Source: Microbulbifer variabilis (GTDB lineage Bacteria; Pseudomonadota; Gammaproteobacteria; Pseudomonadales; Cellvibrionaceae). Taken from it: 64,000 nucleotides of DNA. Shown here one piece after another: positions 44,105 to 54,412 of this stretch; position 1 is the first letter of the stretch, and every line of letters starts with the position of its first letter. Made by a program: the position numbers and the translations under genes. The notes beneath the pieces were generated by a model that ran no database searches, was not told where the DNA came from, and saw nothing but the letters and a program-made list of their open reading frames with translations. The stretch spans positions 3,083,001 through 3,147,000 of the forward strand of contig NZ_CP092418.1 of NCBI RefSeq assembly GCF_023716485.1. Reading direction: 5' to 3'.

Positions 44105-44885
44105 TATTTTCCTTGTAATAAAAACGGCCGACTGCTTTAACTGACCTTATGTTTATAAATTTAGCGCAATGTATTCATATTTGACTTTTAACACCCTTTT
44201 CACCAAGCGATATTTATTTATTATTTCCCAGCTTGGCGAGCACACCAAAGGTGAAAACATTTAAACCCGAGCGGCAGTTAATTATATTAAACCGCAAAAA
44301 TCAAGAACGAGATGATGACACTGTTAACCAGTTTTTCCGTAAAACATAAGCGCCCTACAGAACTAAACAGTCAGGCAAAATAATATCAATAAAACATCTA
44401 CTAAATCATATTTCCGAGCGTTATCTCAGACGGAAATGAGAATCTTTTTCAGTACTTATTGTAATTCCGAACGTCTAGGTTAGAAAATCTCAAAGAGCCA
44501 AACTCTATTTTTATTACAACCACCAGAATCCCCTAAATATTCATCACTAAAAAATCGTGCAACTTAATGACGCCACAACGATTCATTCAACCTTAAAGAC
44601 TAAAACAGGGAGTTTTTCACCACCAAACAAATATTTACATTAATCGGCATAGCATATATTCCCCGTCCACTCTCAACGATCAATGTTATAGAAGTATTAT
44701 TTGCAGAAAGCTTGTTGAGGCACCCTTACAAAGTCCTAAATTTAAAGGATGAGAGCGAATTAATATAAACCTTCCCACCTTAATACACATCGATTTCTCA
44801 GCCTATATAGGGCCCGATACAATCAATAAAAACCGCAAGGAAAATAGACATGCAGAAGGTACCTAACTTTACAGAAAAATAAGGA
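44105..44885. other. Gene-free interval of about 780 bp
   Basis: AT-rich DNA between the carotenoid-oxygenase leader and the GNAT gene. No frame of note, no hairpin terminator, no repeat or tRNA recognised. Confidence 0.5.
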
Positions 44886-45350
44886 CTATAATTCCAGCTT
44901 CAACCTCTCCCCATTAGAGTTATCTGAAAATCCTTCCCGACGATAAAAATCTACCGTCCTGCTCCACTTGTCTTTCTCTGGTGTACTCACCTCCAAACGT
45001 GGCCACCCCTGCTCTCTTGCAAACTGAACCACTCGGTCCAGCATTTTTTTACCAATCGACTGACTTCGGTATTCAGGTTCTACGTAAAACTCTTCAATTA
45101 CGCCATAATACCCTCCAGCATAAATAGCTGCAGACCTGGAAACTGTAATAACAGCAACAATCTCACCCTCAACTCTATAAAGAAAAGCATTATAAGCACT
45201 CTCCCTTACCAGCAGCTTGTTACTTACCTCAATGAGTTGATCAGGTTTGATTTCACGCTTATGCCCCACCAAAGCCATTAATAGTTTGGCAACTAGATAC
45301 GCTACTATATCGGCATGCTTTGGCGTGGCAGTTATTATTTCTCCCTGCAT
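44886..45350 (-). CDS. GNAT-family N-acetyltransferase
   Basis: 154 aa, ATG with GGGAG seven bases upstream. Motif A is 'YVEPEYRSQSIGKKMLDRVV' (Q/RxxGxG/A acetyl-CoA loop as RSQSIGKK), followed by 'EQGWPRLEVSTPEKDKWSRT' and the closing 'FYRREGF' strand. It transfers an acetyl group to an amine or peptide N-terminus; the acceptor is unknown. No operon partner. Confidence 0.88.
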   Translation of the reverse strand: MQGEIITATPKHADIVAYLVAKLLMALVGHKREIKPDQLIEVSNKLLVRESAYNAFLYRVEGEIVAVITVSRSAAIYAGGYYGVIEEFYVEPEYRSQSIGKKMLDRVVQFAREQGWPRLEVSTPEKDKWSRTVDFYRREGFSDNSNGERLKLEL

Positions 45351-45700
45351 ACTTCTACTCCCTGAATTTATTTACCAAAAAAAAAGAACCTTCAAAGGCT
45401 ATTAAATGTGATCACATTTTCAGGCTATCAGCCAAAAGCACTTATAGCAAGGGGAAACAAATACTGCCCCTAAAATCAATGATCAGCGAAAGGAGTATTT
45501 TTCAGAACAAGGGGAAAGACGGTAACCAAAGCTTCTCAGGAATTACCTTCATACTGAGTAGCTGAAACCAATTTATTTATTCCCTCAGCTTAAAAAGTTA
45601 GAGAATACTTTGAAATGGGGCCAGGGACAGTTAAGCGTATTGGAGAACAAAAAGTCTATCTTATTGAGCCAAGTAAAACAGGGAAATATCACAAAGACAC

Positions 45701-45728
45701 AAAAAAAAGCTCCCACTTGAGGAGCTTT
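45701..45728 (-). terminator. Rho-independent terminator of the secreted-protein gene
   Basis: On the minus strand AAAGCTCC-TCAAGTG-GGAGCTTT with the run extended to eight T, 19 bp past the stop. Confidence 0.85.
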
Positions 45729-45746
45729 CACAACCATCAATACTTA

Positions 45747-46520
45747 TCAGTCCCAGCGATTAAATACCACATGCATTCCGTGGTTGTCATCACTAACAAA
45801 TACGAAATAACCTGCATTGGTATGCCTGGAAGCACATATTTTAGTACCGCCAGAGGTCTCAGAACACTCCATTTTATTGGCTTCAATACCTATCGTTTCA
45901 TAGGCACATTGATTAGATTGTCCCGCCAGATTTTGCACCAGATCACGTGTAGTTCTAGCCAACACAAATCGATAATCACCAAAGTAACGGTAATTATAGG
46001 CATCCAGGTAATACGCCTGGGAATCCACACCAGACTTTAGAAGGTCTGAGTAACACTTCGCAGGATTGGCCATCCACAGCATGTCCATGTCATTAGAGGT
46101 GTGAACTGCAGGCCAGTTTTGCTGGTCATGCTTGGAAAGGACTACATTGGTGGAATCAACGTAGTCTTTTACAACAACATAGTCACCTTCATCACTTTCT
46201 ATACGGCAAACTGGCGCACCACCGATAAAATCATCACACTGTACATCATCTAATGTGATTTGAGTGGTCGAAGTGATACAGCTAGAGGCAAAGTTTTTTG
46301 CCCAGTTTTTCACCGCGGTAACGGCATACTCGCGCTTATCTTCAATTTCATAGTAGAAATCTGAAAAAATGCGATACACCTCACGGTCATTTGTATTGCT
46401 CTGAGTCGCAGCCTCGGAGCATTGGCTAAAATTCGGCAAATCAAACGTTGCGTTGGCCTGTGCAGGAATAGCAGCAGCAACAGCCATAACTACTACAGAT
46501 AAGGATGCAATGGTTTTCAT
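45747..46520 (-). CDS. Secreted uncharacterised protein
   Basis: 257 aa, ATG with GGAGG upstream. Signal peptide in residues 1-24 ('VVVMAVAAAIPAQANA'). The mature part has eight Cys (for example 'SSCITSTTQITLDDVQCDDF', 'APVCRIES', 'AKCYSDLL', 'NQCAYETIG', 'KMECSETSG', 'KICASRH') that would form disulfides. It ends with a strand-rich 'AGYFVFVSDDNHGMHVVFN'. No family recognised and no catalytic motif visible. It is a single-gene unit with its own terminator. Confidence 0.65.
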   Translation of the reverse strand: MKTIASLSVVVMAVAAAIPAQANATFDLPNFSQCSEAATQSNTNDREVYRIFSDFYYEIEDKREYAVTAVKNWAKNFASSCITSTTQITLDDVQCDDFIGGAPVCRIESDEGDYVVVKDYVDSTNVVLSKHDQQNWPAVHTSNDMDMLWMANPAKCYSDLLKSGVDSQAYYLDAYNYRYFGDYRFVLARTTRDLVQNLAGQSNQCAYETIGIEANKMECSETSGGTKICASRHTNAGYFVFVSDDNHGMHVVFNRWD

Positions 46521-46717
46521 TCGAAATCCTCCATGAACTTACTCTCTCAAAATCGTCGCGGATTCTAGCAAAGGGAAGCCATCGAATGAAACATTTTTGT
46601 AATATGGTGACAGAGCAGCCATTGCTAACTAAAGTTGATCCCTCTGAAGTCAGTAGCTACTTGGTGCAGGCACATAACAATAAACTTACGGATGCCTTCC
46701 GGACTAAGCTGTATAGC

Positions 46718-48125
46718 TTATGCAGCAACACTTCGATTGATCAGTTCGACCAACTGCTCCAGCTGTTTTTTTGCCTGGGAATACTCACCATTATTATCCC
46801 TCAATGGAAAACCACAATTAATCCTCAAGCAGTCTTTATAGTAATTCAAGGTACTAAAGCATACTCCGGTTCGGATATCCAAGAGTTGCCTCTTTAAAAG
46901 AATCGCGAATTCATCCTCATTTAACCCGGGAACTTGAAGCCATAAAACCAATCCTCCTGTTGGCATGCTAATCCGCACCTTTGGGATGAGATGGTCGGTC
47001 AGGAAATTAAGATACTGATCAACTTGCTCCCGCAACAGGGGTCTCAATGTCGCCAGGTGCTTAGCATATTGCCCACTACTGATAAAATCAGCCAAGCTCA
47101 ATTGGAGTGGTGAATTTACCCCCAAGCTCTCGAGTTGACGTTGCTGACTGTAATCATTTAAATATCGTCCAGGCAAACACCAACCCAGTCGATAACCAGC
47201 ACTCAGTGTTTTTGATATAGATCCACACCATAATAAGTATCCCCCGGTATCCCAATGGTATGCAGGGAGTGGAGGGGCTCCCCGGTGATCTAACTCATGG
47301 TAGACGTCGTCCTCGATAATCGGGATTCGGTATTTATTCGCTAACCCAGCCAGCTGCTGTTTCTGTTCGACACAGAGACTAATACCGGTTGGGTTCATAT
47401 GGCTAGAGCTAAAAAGCCCAGCCCGAACACCGCCTTTTTGCATCTGTAACTCCATCTGTCGCAAATCTAAACCATCCATTGTGGATGGTATCTCTACGAC
47501 AGTCCGCCCCATTCCCTCGAGGAGCTGAAGTAAACCGCTATAGCAAGGAGAGCTGACCGCTACTGCATCCCCAGGTTTTGTCGTTACTTCCAGTGCTGTA
47601 CGTACAGCATCAAGACAGCCATTGGTTATCACCAGATCAGAAGCTTGGAAATGGAAACCCGAAGCGCCAAAGTGCTCACTGAGAGAACGACGCAAAGGCA
47701 ATTCTCCTTGCACATTAGGATAAAGACACACCCGGCTCCCCTGGCTACGTGAAGCGCGACGTAAGCTTCGCTCTAACTTAGAAACAGGCTGCAACTCTAC
47801 AGATAACTGAGTTATTCCCAGTGGGCCTGGCTCCTCCGAATGAAAGAAATGATCCGCAATCGGTGTCGTAGTCTGGCAAGAAAAAGCGGGCATCTCAGGA
47901 GACCCAGAAACATCCAAAGGTTTTCTTACATAAAAAACCTGACTGCGGTAAAGCCTGAATCCATCCCGTCTCCTCCAGATAACGATAACAATTCAATGCG
48001 GTAGTCAGGCTAACCTCATTCACCCTAGCAAGCTGACGTAGAGAAGGAAGCTTTTGTCCTGGCTGCACCTTTCCCTGGCGAATATCTTCCACTAAATGAT
48101 CAGCCATTTTCTTGTACCGCATCAT
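46718..48125 (-). pseudogene. MocR-family regulator (GntR wHTH plus PLP aminotransferase domain) split by a frameshift
   Basis: The N-terminal part (about 47895-48125) is a GntR winged helix: 'MADHLVEDIRQGKVQPGQKL' with 'PSLRQLARVNEVSLTTALNC' and the end of helix 3 'YRYLEETGWIQALPQSGF'. The C-terminal part (46718-47917) is a type I aminotransferase domain with 'LWCGSISKTLSAGYRLGW' holding the PLP Lys. Dropping one base from the A6 run at 47932-47937 joins them as 'SGFYVRKPLDVSGSPE', the usual MocR junction. So one base is extra in the run; it may be a real inactivating slip, phase variation or a sequencing error. The intact protein would be about 465 aa. It is divergent from an EamA exporter, a common MocR target. 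Confidence 0.85.
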
Positions 48126-48178
48126 ACTCCCCAAACTCAATTAACCTTCCAGCCCCTTATTGGGCAGAAAGTAACAAA

Positions 48179-48208
48179 CTGTATACTTTTTTTAATTGAA
48201 ATCTGTAT
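48179..48208 (+). promoter_or_regulatory. CTGTAT direct repeats, candidate MocR operator
   Basis: CTGTAT at 48179-48184 and 48203-48208, 24 bp apart start-to-start, between the MocR-type gene and the exporter. MocR regulators typically bind direct repeats spaced about two helical turns. The short repeat alone is weak evidence. Confidence 0.35.
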
Positions 48209-48264
48209 CTGTCCCTAACCTCAGAATGCACAGAAACTATCCCGATATCAATGGGACAGTAGTT

Positions 48265-49167
48265 ATGAGATACAAAGATTTGAGCCTTGGAATTTTCGTG
48301 ATGGCTATTTGGGGAGTCAACTTTATTGCCATTAAAGTGAGTACGACAAATCTCAATCCACTACTAGTTACCGCGCTGCGCTTCACTCTTGCAGCAATAC
48401 CGGCCATTTTCTTTATTCCCAAGCCGCCCGTTGCCTGGCGCTATATCCTCAGCTATAGCTTTGTCTTTGGCACAGGTATCTGGGGACTTGCTACTTGCTC
48501 ACTTACTGCTGGGCTCTCTCCAGGTATGGCATCACTGCTGCTCCAGCTCAATGCAGCTATTAGCGTATTACTTGGCTGGCTGATCCTTAAAGAGACGGTC
48601 AGTGCACAAAAAATATTGGGAGCCAGCCTGGCAATCTTAGGATTATGGATTGCTTTCCTTATTGAGGATGGCAGTGTCAGCCCCCTCGGGGTGGTGCTAG
48701 TGATTCTGGCAGCAACTTGCTGGGGTATCAGTGGTCTGATTGTCAAAGCGGCCAATACCAAGGAGGTTTTCGCTTTTATTGTTTGGAGCCTTCTGTTTGC
48801 TCCCATCCCTTTACTGGTTCTTGCGTTGGCTCTGGAAGGTAAAGAGGTTTTAAACAACCTTATTAAAATTGATAAGCTTACCCTAGCCTCAATTCTATTT
48901 CAGGCTTGGCCCACCACCTTACTAGGCTATTGGATTTGGAATCGTTTGGTTGTCACTTACCCTTTATCGACTATCGCTCCTCTTACCTTACTGGTACCAA
49001 TTTTTGGTCTCCTAGCTAGCTGGCTTGTTTATCAAGAGCCTCTGGGGATAGTGAAAATCTGTTCAAGCTTATTGATCATTTCTGGGCTCATTGCGGGAGT
49101 CATAAAGTGGGATAAAGTGAAATTGAGCAAAAAGAAGCAAGCAAATGTGACCATAAATATTCAATAA
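48265..49167 (+). CDS. EamA/DMT-family exporter
   Basis: 300 aa from the ATG at 48265; the frame extends 23 codons to a TTG. Ten membrane helices in two EamA repeats: 'AIWGVNFIAIKVSTTNLNPL' opens the first and 'AATCWGISGLIVKAAN' the second. 'LVYQEPLGIVKICSSLLIIS' closes it. This is the YddG/RhtA-like DMT class that exports amino acids or small amphipathic compounds. It is divergent from a MocR-type regulator, which in relatives often senses an amino acid or pyridoxal derivative and controls the exporter. Confidence 0.9.
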   Translation: MRYKDLSLGIFVMAIWGVNFIAIKVSTTNLNPLLVTALRFTLAAIPAIFFIPKPPVAWRYILSYSFVFGTGIWGLATCSLTAGLSPGMASLLLQLNAAISVLLGWLILKETVSAQKILGASLAILGLWIAFLIEDGSVSPLGVVLVILAATCWGISGLIVKAANTKEVFAFIVWSLLFAPIPLLVLALALEGKEVLNNLIKIDKLTLASILFQAWPTTLLGYWIWNRLVVTYPLSTIAPLTLLVPIFGLLASWLVYQEPLGIVKICSSLLIISGLIAGVIKWDKVKLSKKKQANVTINIQ

Positions 49168-49220
49168 GGTTTTAGAGTAATTGCGGATTGGGCCTCCCAA
49201 CCCGCCCTCACCTCCGCCAC

Positions 49221-51394
49221 CTAGGGCAAACAAGAAGGCGTAGTAAAGAAGTATTTTACCTCGTAATCACTACAATTCTCTGTTGAACAGAAGAAACGAT
49301 AATTAGAACCGAGATTCCCCACCAATATACTCTCTCCTGTAAACCTGTAATCCAGTTTGGAATCAGCCAAGCGAGCAACAACATTAACGACATCTTTCAC
49401 GTCACAGGTATTGTGAGATATTACCTGCCGCTTTGTGTTCATTAAAGCTTTCGTAGTCAATGCCACCAGAGGAGGTGGTTGTCATTATTGAGCCATTCCG
49501 TTGCGTAATAGCCAGCATTGATCAAAGAATTGGAAAGCTTGTGCACACCCAAAGCAATAACTTCATCCCCTTGGCGCCCATGGAAAGCAAATATCTGCTG
49601 GGTAGAGGTAGAAGAATAGCTCTTACACGAACCCTGCTGCATGCCACCTGAAACTGTCTCCCCTGTACTGGAAGTCAGTTTTAATAATAAATACTACCGG
49701 AACTGTACTTTTCATCATCCCAGCAGATTTTAACATCATCGAGTATTCACCACTGGCGGAGTCAATACTAAGGACAGAGCCCATTGAGCCACCATCTCCG
49801 TCACCATACTCAATGCAAAGTTCATGATCACTCGCATTTGCATGGCTGACATGCCTGCTGGAATTCATAACAAGCCTTTAACCCATCAATACGACTTCCA
49901 GAGCGAATTTGCATCGATTTCAAATTCATAGTGCCGCTACCAAGCAGTTTACGCTTGATTAAATCGATGGAATCAAATGGAGCACCACTAGTGCCACCAA
50001 TCGCATCCTTTTTGAGGTAACCATAATCAGAGTAAGCATCCTGGCTGGCAAGCCAAAAATCCCCAAATACCATATAATAATTTACCCAAACCGAAGTTGT
50101 TATGCCCTTAGCATTTCTTTCAGCATAGAGTTCAGCACTTTCAAGCATATTATAGGGCATACCGTATTGATAGCCCTCTGCAGCACAAGCGCTATAGCCA
50201 TCTGCCCAGGCACCGGTGGACTCCCTGATGTGCCAATTTCTATTAGCATCTACACACGAAATACACGGATCATAGAGCAATCATAATCTATAATCTCCCC
50301 ATCATTAGTTAGCCAACTACAACTGTGCTCGGTACCCGGTGAGTCATCTCGCCAAGACCAAAGGTAATCTTCAATTTGTGGAGCTTTGGATGCTCCAATG
50401 TTTGTTGCATTGGCTTCAACCAAAGCCAACTCTATCCGCTGGTAACCTGCCTGTGCTTTTTTTGGACGGTATCACCATAAATTTTGATATCGTTCTTACT
50501 GTACTCCGTAGTCGCATCCAGTGCGACGCTGAAATTGCCATTTTTATAGTGGGTGGTAGCGCTGCTATTACCATCAGAATCCGCTGTCAAATGGATGGAA
50601 TTTTGAGCCAAAGGTTCATTGGAGGTTAGATTGCCAGCAGTATCCATTTCATCCACGCCAATCCAGACATTCCTTAAATACTTGCTTGTTTTGGATTCAT
50701 CGTGATAATCGCAAAGATTATTACCCCCTGTGTGTGGATATCCTCTAGGTACCTGAGTAAAAAGAATAATGTTTCGCCCTGCATCCAGCACATCTTGCTT
50801 GCTTAAAGTTTGCACTGGCAATGAAGCACAATCCCCTTCCGCGTAACCCCAGTCAGTTGGCTTGAAAACATAGCCCCCCAGGCGACTCTCAATCATTTCA
50901 CCAATTTTGTTCCTAAAATTCTGATGATAATCTGAATCATAAGCTTCGAATTTTATAAATAACACTTCATCCTGATTATCCTCAAGAAAATCCGTGATCT
51001 CATCAAAACCATCCCCGAGAGTTGCCGCTGTGCCTACCATGTATATGCACATAATGGCCTCTTCAAGTCCCATATGACATATGTGTGGAGTAGAACTAAA
51101 CGTGGATGAAGGGTAGGTATCGTACTCCACTAGGCGGATACCACGATGGAACAGCTTCTCAGGGGCATACCATTGATTAACATCGGTATATACTCCCTGA
51201 TCCCACTGGAAAGAAGCATAGGCATTATGTGCCCCTGCCCACAGCGTTTTTGACAACGGTGCCCTAGTATCAATTTGTCCCTGCAAATCCAACCGATGCA
51301 CCTTAGCATCCCCTGAATCAATTTCTCCAGCAGCCATCATCGATACTGAGATTCCCAGTAAAAAAATAGATAACGAGTTAATTATTCTTAGCAA
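49221..51394 (-). pseudogene. PI-PLC-X-like secreted phospholipase with C-terminal lectin-like region, broken by several frameshifts
   Basis: The first 320 codons (50432-51394, TTG start with AGGGA) read well: signal peptide, then 'LWAGAHNAYASFQWD' (catalytic His of the GAHNA motif), 'HRGIRLVEYDTYP' and 'HICHMGLEEA' with the second His. They end after a T7 run at 50457-50463, where a 1-base change restores the next frame ('AQAGYQRIELALVEANATNI'). Further breaks occur near 50280, 49870, 49680 and 49490. The pieces continue with 'CISCVDANRNWHIRESTGAW', 'ELCIEYGDGDGG' and 'IFAFHGRQGDEVIALGV', the last resembling the closing strand of jacalin-type lectins. The intact protein would be about 700 aa and exported. 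Confidence 0.7.
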
Positions 51395-51919
51395 TATTTA
51401 TCCCTGACAGATGTTTGATAGTGAAAACACAAAATACAGAGTGTCTCTCCAGTTTTTCGGGGGTTGAGTAGCGCTGGCGTTTCAATAGGAAAATTACCCT
51501 AAAAGATCGCAGTAAAAGTGAATCCTTAACGTTACTTAACCATTCCATAATGCGTACACATTTTTAGATATGAGGATTGAGAAGTAATTTGAAAATTATC
51601 ACTCTGGATCTTTCTTATTTTTTAACTATTACTTCACACACCTAGTAGCTGCTCACAGTCAATCTATAAAGCTATTTTTCATAAATTTTCACAATAGGCA
51701 CAAATAAATTAGCGCTGAACGCTATCATTTAGGTATGACTGTAAAGTTTCACTTTTACTTCTGAACGTCCCATCTGGATGAATGTTATCCCGAGGCAACA
51801 CTGGATTCAGGCAGCATTTCCAACACATGGTTGAAAAAATAGACGAAGCTATAAGCGTCCAACCTTTTCCAATAGAAATACCCTACCGTCAGTACCAAGC
51901 CACAAGATACGGAAAAATC
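51395..51919. other. Intergenic interval
   Basis: About 520 bp between the broken phospholipase gene and the chosen esterase start. Its last 138 bp form an open extension of the esterase frame back to an ATG at 51782. Nothing else recognised. Confidence 0.4.
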
Positions 51920-52870
51920 ATGGCCTATACCGTTGACAGTCAATTCAGCCAAGCAATCGAGAAATTTAGGGCTTTACTGGAATCCATAGAGCCAATAGCA
52001 GTAGGTGATGTGGCCACAAGACGTGAGGTTGGTGAGCATGTTCTCAGAGAGGTATTTCAAACCCATCCCATGCCAACCGATGTATCAATAGAAGATTTTC
52101 TGGTAAAGCTGCCCGATGAATCCAGTATCTTATTGCGATGGTACTGTAAACAAAACTCAACGCCGGGGTCAGCGGTACTCTACTTACATGGTGGGGGCTT
52201 GATCTTCAATGATGTAGGAATATACGACCGATTAGTCGCAAACTATGTCTCAAAGAGTGGCGTGCCATTTCTCTCAGTGGATTATCGCAAAGCGCCAGAA
52301 TATCCTTATCCAACCCCCATTGAGGATTGTTACTCGGCATTGTGCTGGCTACATAAGAATGCCAAATTGCTGCAAGTAGACCCCAACAGGTTAGCTGTTA
52401 TGGGCGATAGCGCTGGCGGAGGGCTGTCTGCGGCACTGACCATCTTATCAAGGGACAGGAATGGCCCTTCTTTAGCAAAACAAATTCTTATATATCCAAT
52501 GCTTGATGACCGGAATACTGTTGAGGACCCAAAGCTGGCTCCCTATGTACTTTGGACTAATGATGACAACCTTACCGCTTGGCAGGCTTATCTCGGAGAA
52601 ACAATGGGTACAAGTAAAGTAACCGCTGTTGCCGCTCCAGCTCACTTAAAAAACGCGAAAGGATTGCCCTCCGCATATATTGAAATTGGGGAATTGGACA
52701 TTTTCCGCAATGAAAATATTGAATATGCACGCTTACTCGCCAATGACGAGGTAAGTACTGAGTTCCACTTGCGTCCAGGCGTTAATCACGCTTGGGAGGT
52801 ATTTACACCTACAATCCCAATCTCCATTAGAGCCATGGATGACCGTATTCGGGTTATTCAATCCGTTTAA
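51920..52870 (+). CDS. HSL-family alpha/beta hydrolase (acetyl-esterase-like)
   Basis: 316 aa from the ATG at 51920; the frame opens 46 codons earlier at an ATG at 51782, which is less likely. 'YLHGGGLIFNDVG' is the HGGG oxyanion motif of hormone-sensitive-lipase family esterases; 'GDSAGGGLSAAL' holds the nucleophile; the acid is in 'GELDIFRNE' and the His in 'PGVNHAWEVF'. All triad parts are present. It cleaves short-chain esters in relatives. Convergent with a cupin gene 25 bp away. Confidence 0.9.
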   Translation: MAYTVDSQFSQAIEKFRALLESIEPIAVGDVATRREVGEHVLREVFQTHPMPTDVSIEDFLVKLPDESSILLRWYCKQNSTPGSAVLYLHGGGLIFNDVGIYDRLVANYVSKSGVPFLSVDYRKAPEYPYPTPIEDCYSALCWLHKNAKLLQVDPNRLAVMGDSAGGGLSAALTILSRDRNGPSLAKQILIYPMLDDRNTVEDPKLAPYVLWTNDDNLTAWQAYLGETMGTSKVTAVAAPAHLKNAKGLPSAYIEIGELDIFRNENIEYARLLANDEVSTEFHLRPGVNHAWEVFTPTIPISIRAMDDRIRVIQSV

Positions 52871-52894
52871 ACTTAATAAATTTTGCTGGGGAAG

Positions 52895-53224
52895 TTAAAG
52901 GCTTTTTTCTTTATCTTTAGCTTGAAACCAAAACTCGATTTCATCTGTATCCTCTTCAAATGAGGCAGCATGTTCAGTATTTGCCGGAACATAGTACCAA
53001 TCGCCAATTCCAAAGCGCTGAACATCACCATTCATACTCAGTATCAACTCGCCTTTCGTAATCACCCCATAATTATCAGTCGCATGCGTATGATCTGGAA
53101 TAACAGTGCCCGCCGGATATGATGCAAAAAGGACATCACCTCCTTTTGCCTCCAACTTGTAGGCATCAAACCGACCATCATAAATAGGTAGCTGCTTAAT
53201 TCTATCTGGATAACTTCCTGACAT
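52895..53224 (-). CDS. Small cupin-domain protein
   Basis: 109 aa from the ATG at 53224; the frame extends 15 residues. A single cupin barrel: 'YPAGTVIPDHTHATDNYGVI' supplies the two His and other metal ligands, and 'GDWYYVPANTEHAASFEE' the last His. Single-domain cupins bind a metal and serve as isomerases, dioxygenases or sensors; nothing more specific can be said. It ends next to the esterase gene in opposite orientation. Confidence 0.8.
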   Translation of the reverse strand: MSGSYPDRIKQLPIYDGRFDAYKLEAKGGDVLFASYPAGTVIPDHTHATDNYGVITKGELILSMNGDVQRFGIGDWYYVPANTEHAASFEEDTDEIEFWFQAKDKEKSL

Positions 53225-53467
53225 TCTGGATACACTCCTTGTATTAAACTTTGAGCCCCGCTCCTGCAAATAAAATATTAGACCAGGAAGATAAAGAGCG
53301 CACTATCCGAAATAAAATAACACAAGACATTAGCGGCTGCATCTAACCTATAGAGAAAAAATAGTTAATCAAAGAGAGGCAAAACTCAAACAGACACTAG
53401 AGAACCAATTATATTGATATATTACAGCAACCACCTTAGATGCAGCGAATTGCCTTTCTATTTTATT

Positions 53468-53950
53468 CTATCGTGTTTTAATTTCTATTGAGAATTCCAC
53501 CCCCTCCAATGACTGAAGGTAATCAGGATTTTCAGGATCGTTTATTAGCTTACCACTAAAAGAGACATTCTCAGCCTTTTGCTGCGTCTCAAAAAGATTA
53601 GGCAATGTGCTTTTTCTGGAGAAATCATACTTCTCAACTGAAGATACGCCCTTCTCGAAAGCTGCACTGATATCTATCGGCCTAGAGCTTTTTTCAGTGG
53701 CGAGATCGCTTTGAGGGCCATGTTGGTTATCAGGAGTTTCAGTGTGATCTTCTACACTTGAAATATCATCTTTAGATAGCTCAGTGGAACTAACAATGTC
53801 CTGTAATTGTTTTTCCTGCTCCAGCGTCCCCTCAACGACCTCTTCAGTACCAAGCCTAGCTTCCCCCCCAGATTCAATTGAAAGTGACTCGGGCCTGCCA
53901 CATGAAGCCAAAATCAACAACAAAAGGGCCACAAAAAAATATTTAAACAT
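53468..53950 (-). CDS. Uncharacterised lipoprotein
   Basis: 160 aa from the ATG at 53950. Lipobox 'LLILASC' at residues 11-17 gives a lipid-anchored protein. The mature part is acidic and low in hydrophobic residues (Ser/Glu/Asp/Lys), ending with 'SLEGVEFSIEIKTR'. No domain recognised; most of it looks unstructured until the last third. Upstream ribosome site is weak. Confidence 0.6.
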   Translation of the reverse strand: MFKYFFVALLLLILASCGRPESLSIESGGEARLGTEEVVEGTLEQEKQLQDIVSSTELSKDDISSVEDHTETPDNQHGPQSDLATEKSSRPIDISAAFEKGVSSVEKYDFSRKSTLPNLFETQQKAENVSFSGKLINDPENPDYLQSLEGVEFSIEIKTR

Positions 53951-54412
53951 AATTATTAGCCTAGAGCTCACAGCTTAGAATTCTTTACAAAACCAGTGGG
54001 TCTATATCTAGGGTTCGGTACACATCTATAATGACTCTATCTTAGCATAAGTCATAATTCGATCAGCAGAATACAGTGAGTCTAGGAGGTTATCCTAAAC
54101 ATCATCTTTTTGAAAGGTAGTTATTCTCAATACCTGTGCAAAACGCTAACAGACAGTCAGAATATTGACTATGTAGATATCACAAGACCAACCAGATTAT
54201 ATACTCTTCTGCAATATATGCATTTCGATAGAATTCCACAGGGAATAGCCATCTCAGCCACTCCGATCAAAACACCAGCAACCCTACCAACAATATAATT
54301 TATAAATAAGAAAAATAAAAATTAAATCAAAAACTTCACTAAAAGCCACTTGGAAATAAATATTATTGCTCAAATTATGCCTGAATTGTCGGCAGGCTAC
54401 TTGGGTGACACA
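53951..54412. other. Intergenic interval before the second patatin gene
   Basis: About 460 bp. A 62-codon frame at 54110-54298 has no motif and is probably chance; the 63 bp directly before the patatin ATG are an open extension of its frame. No repeat or hairpin recognised. Confidence 0.4.

Noticed and set aside
45615-46040. 141-codon plus-strand frame.
   Set aside because: Antisense to the secreted-protein gene and its terminator; no motif.
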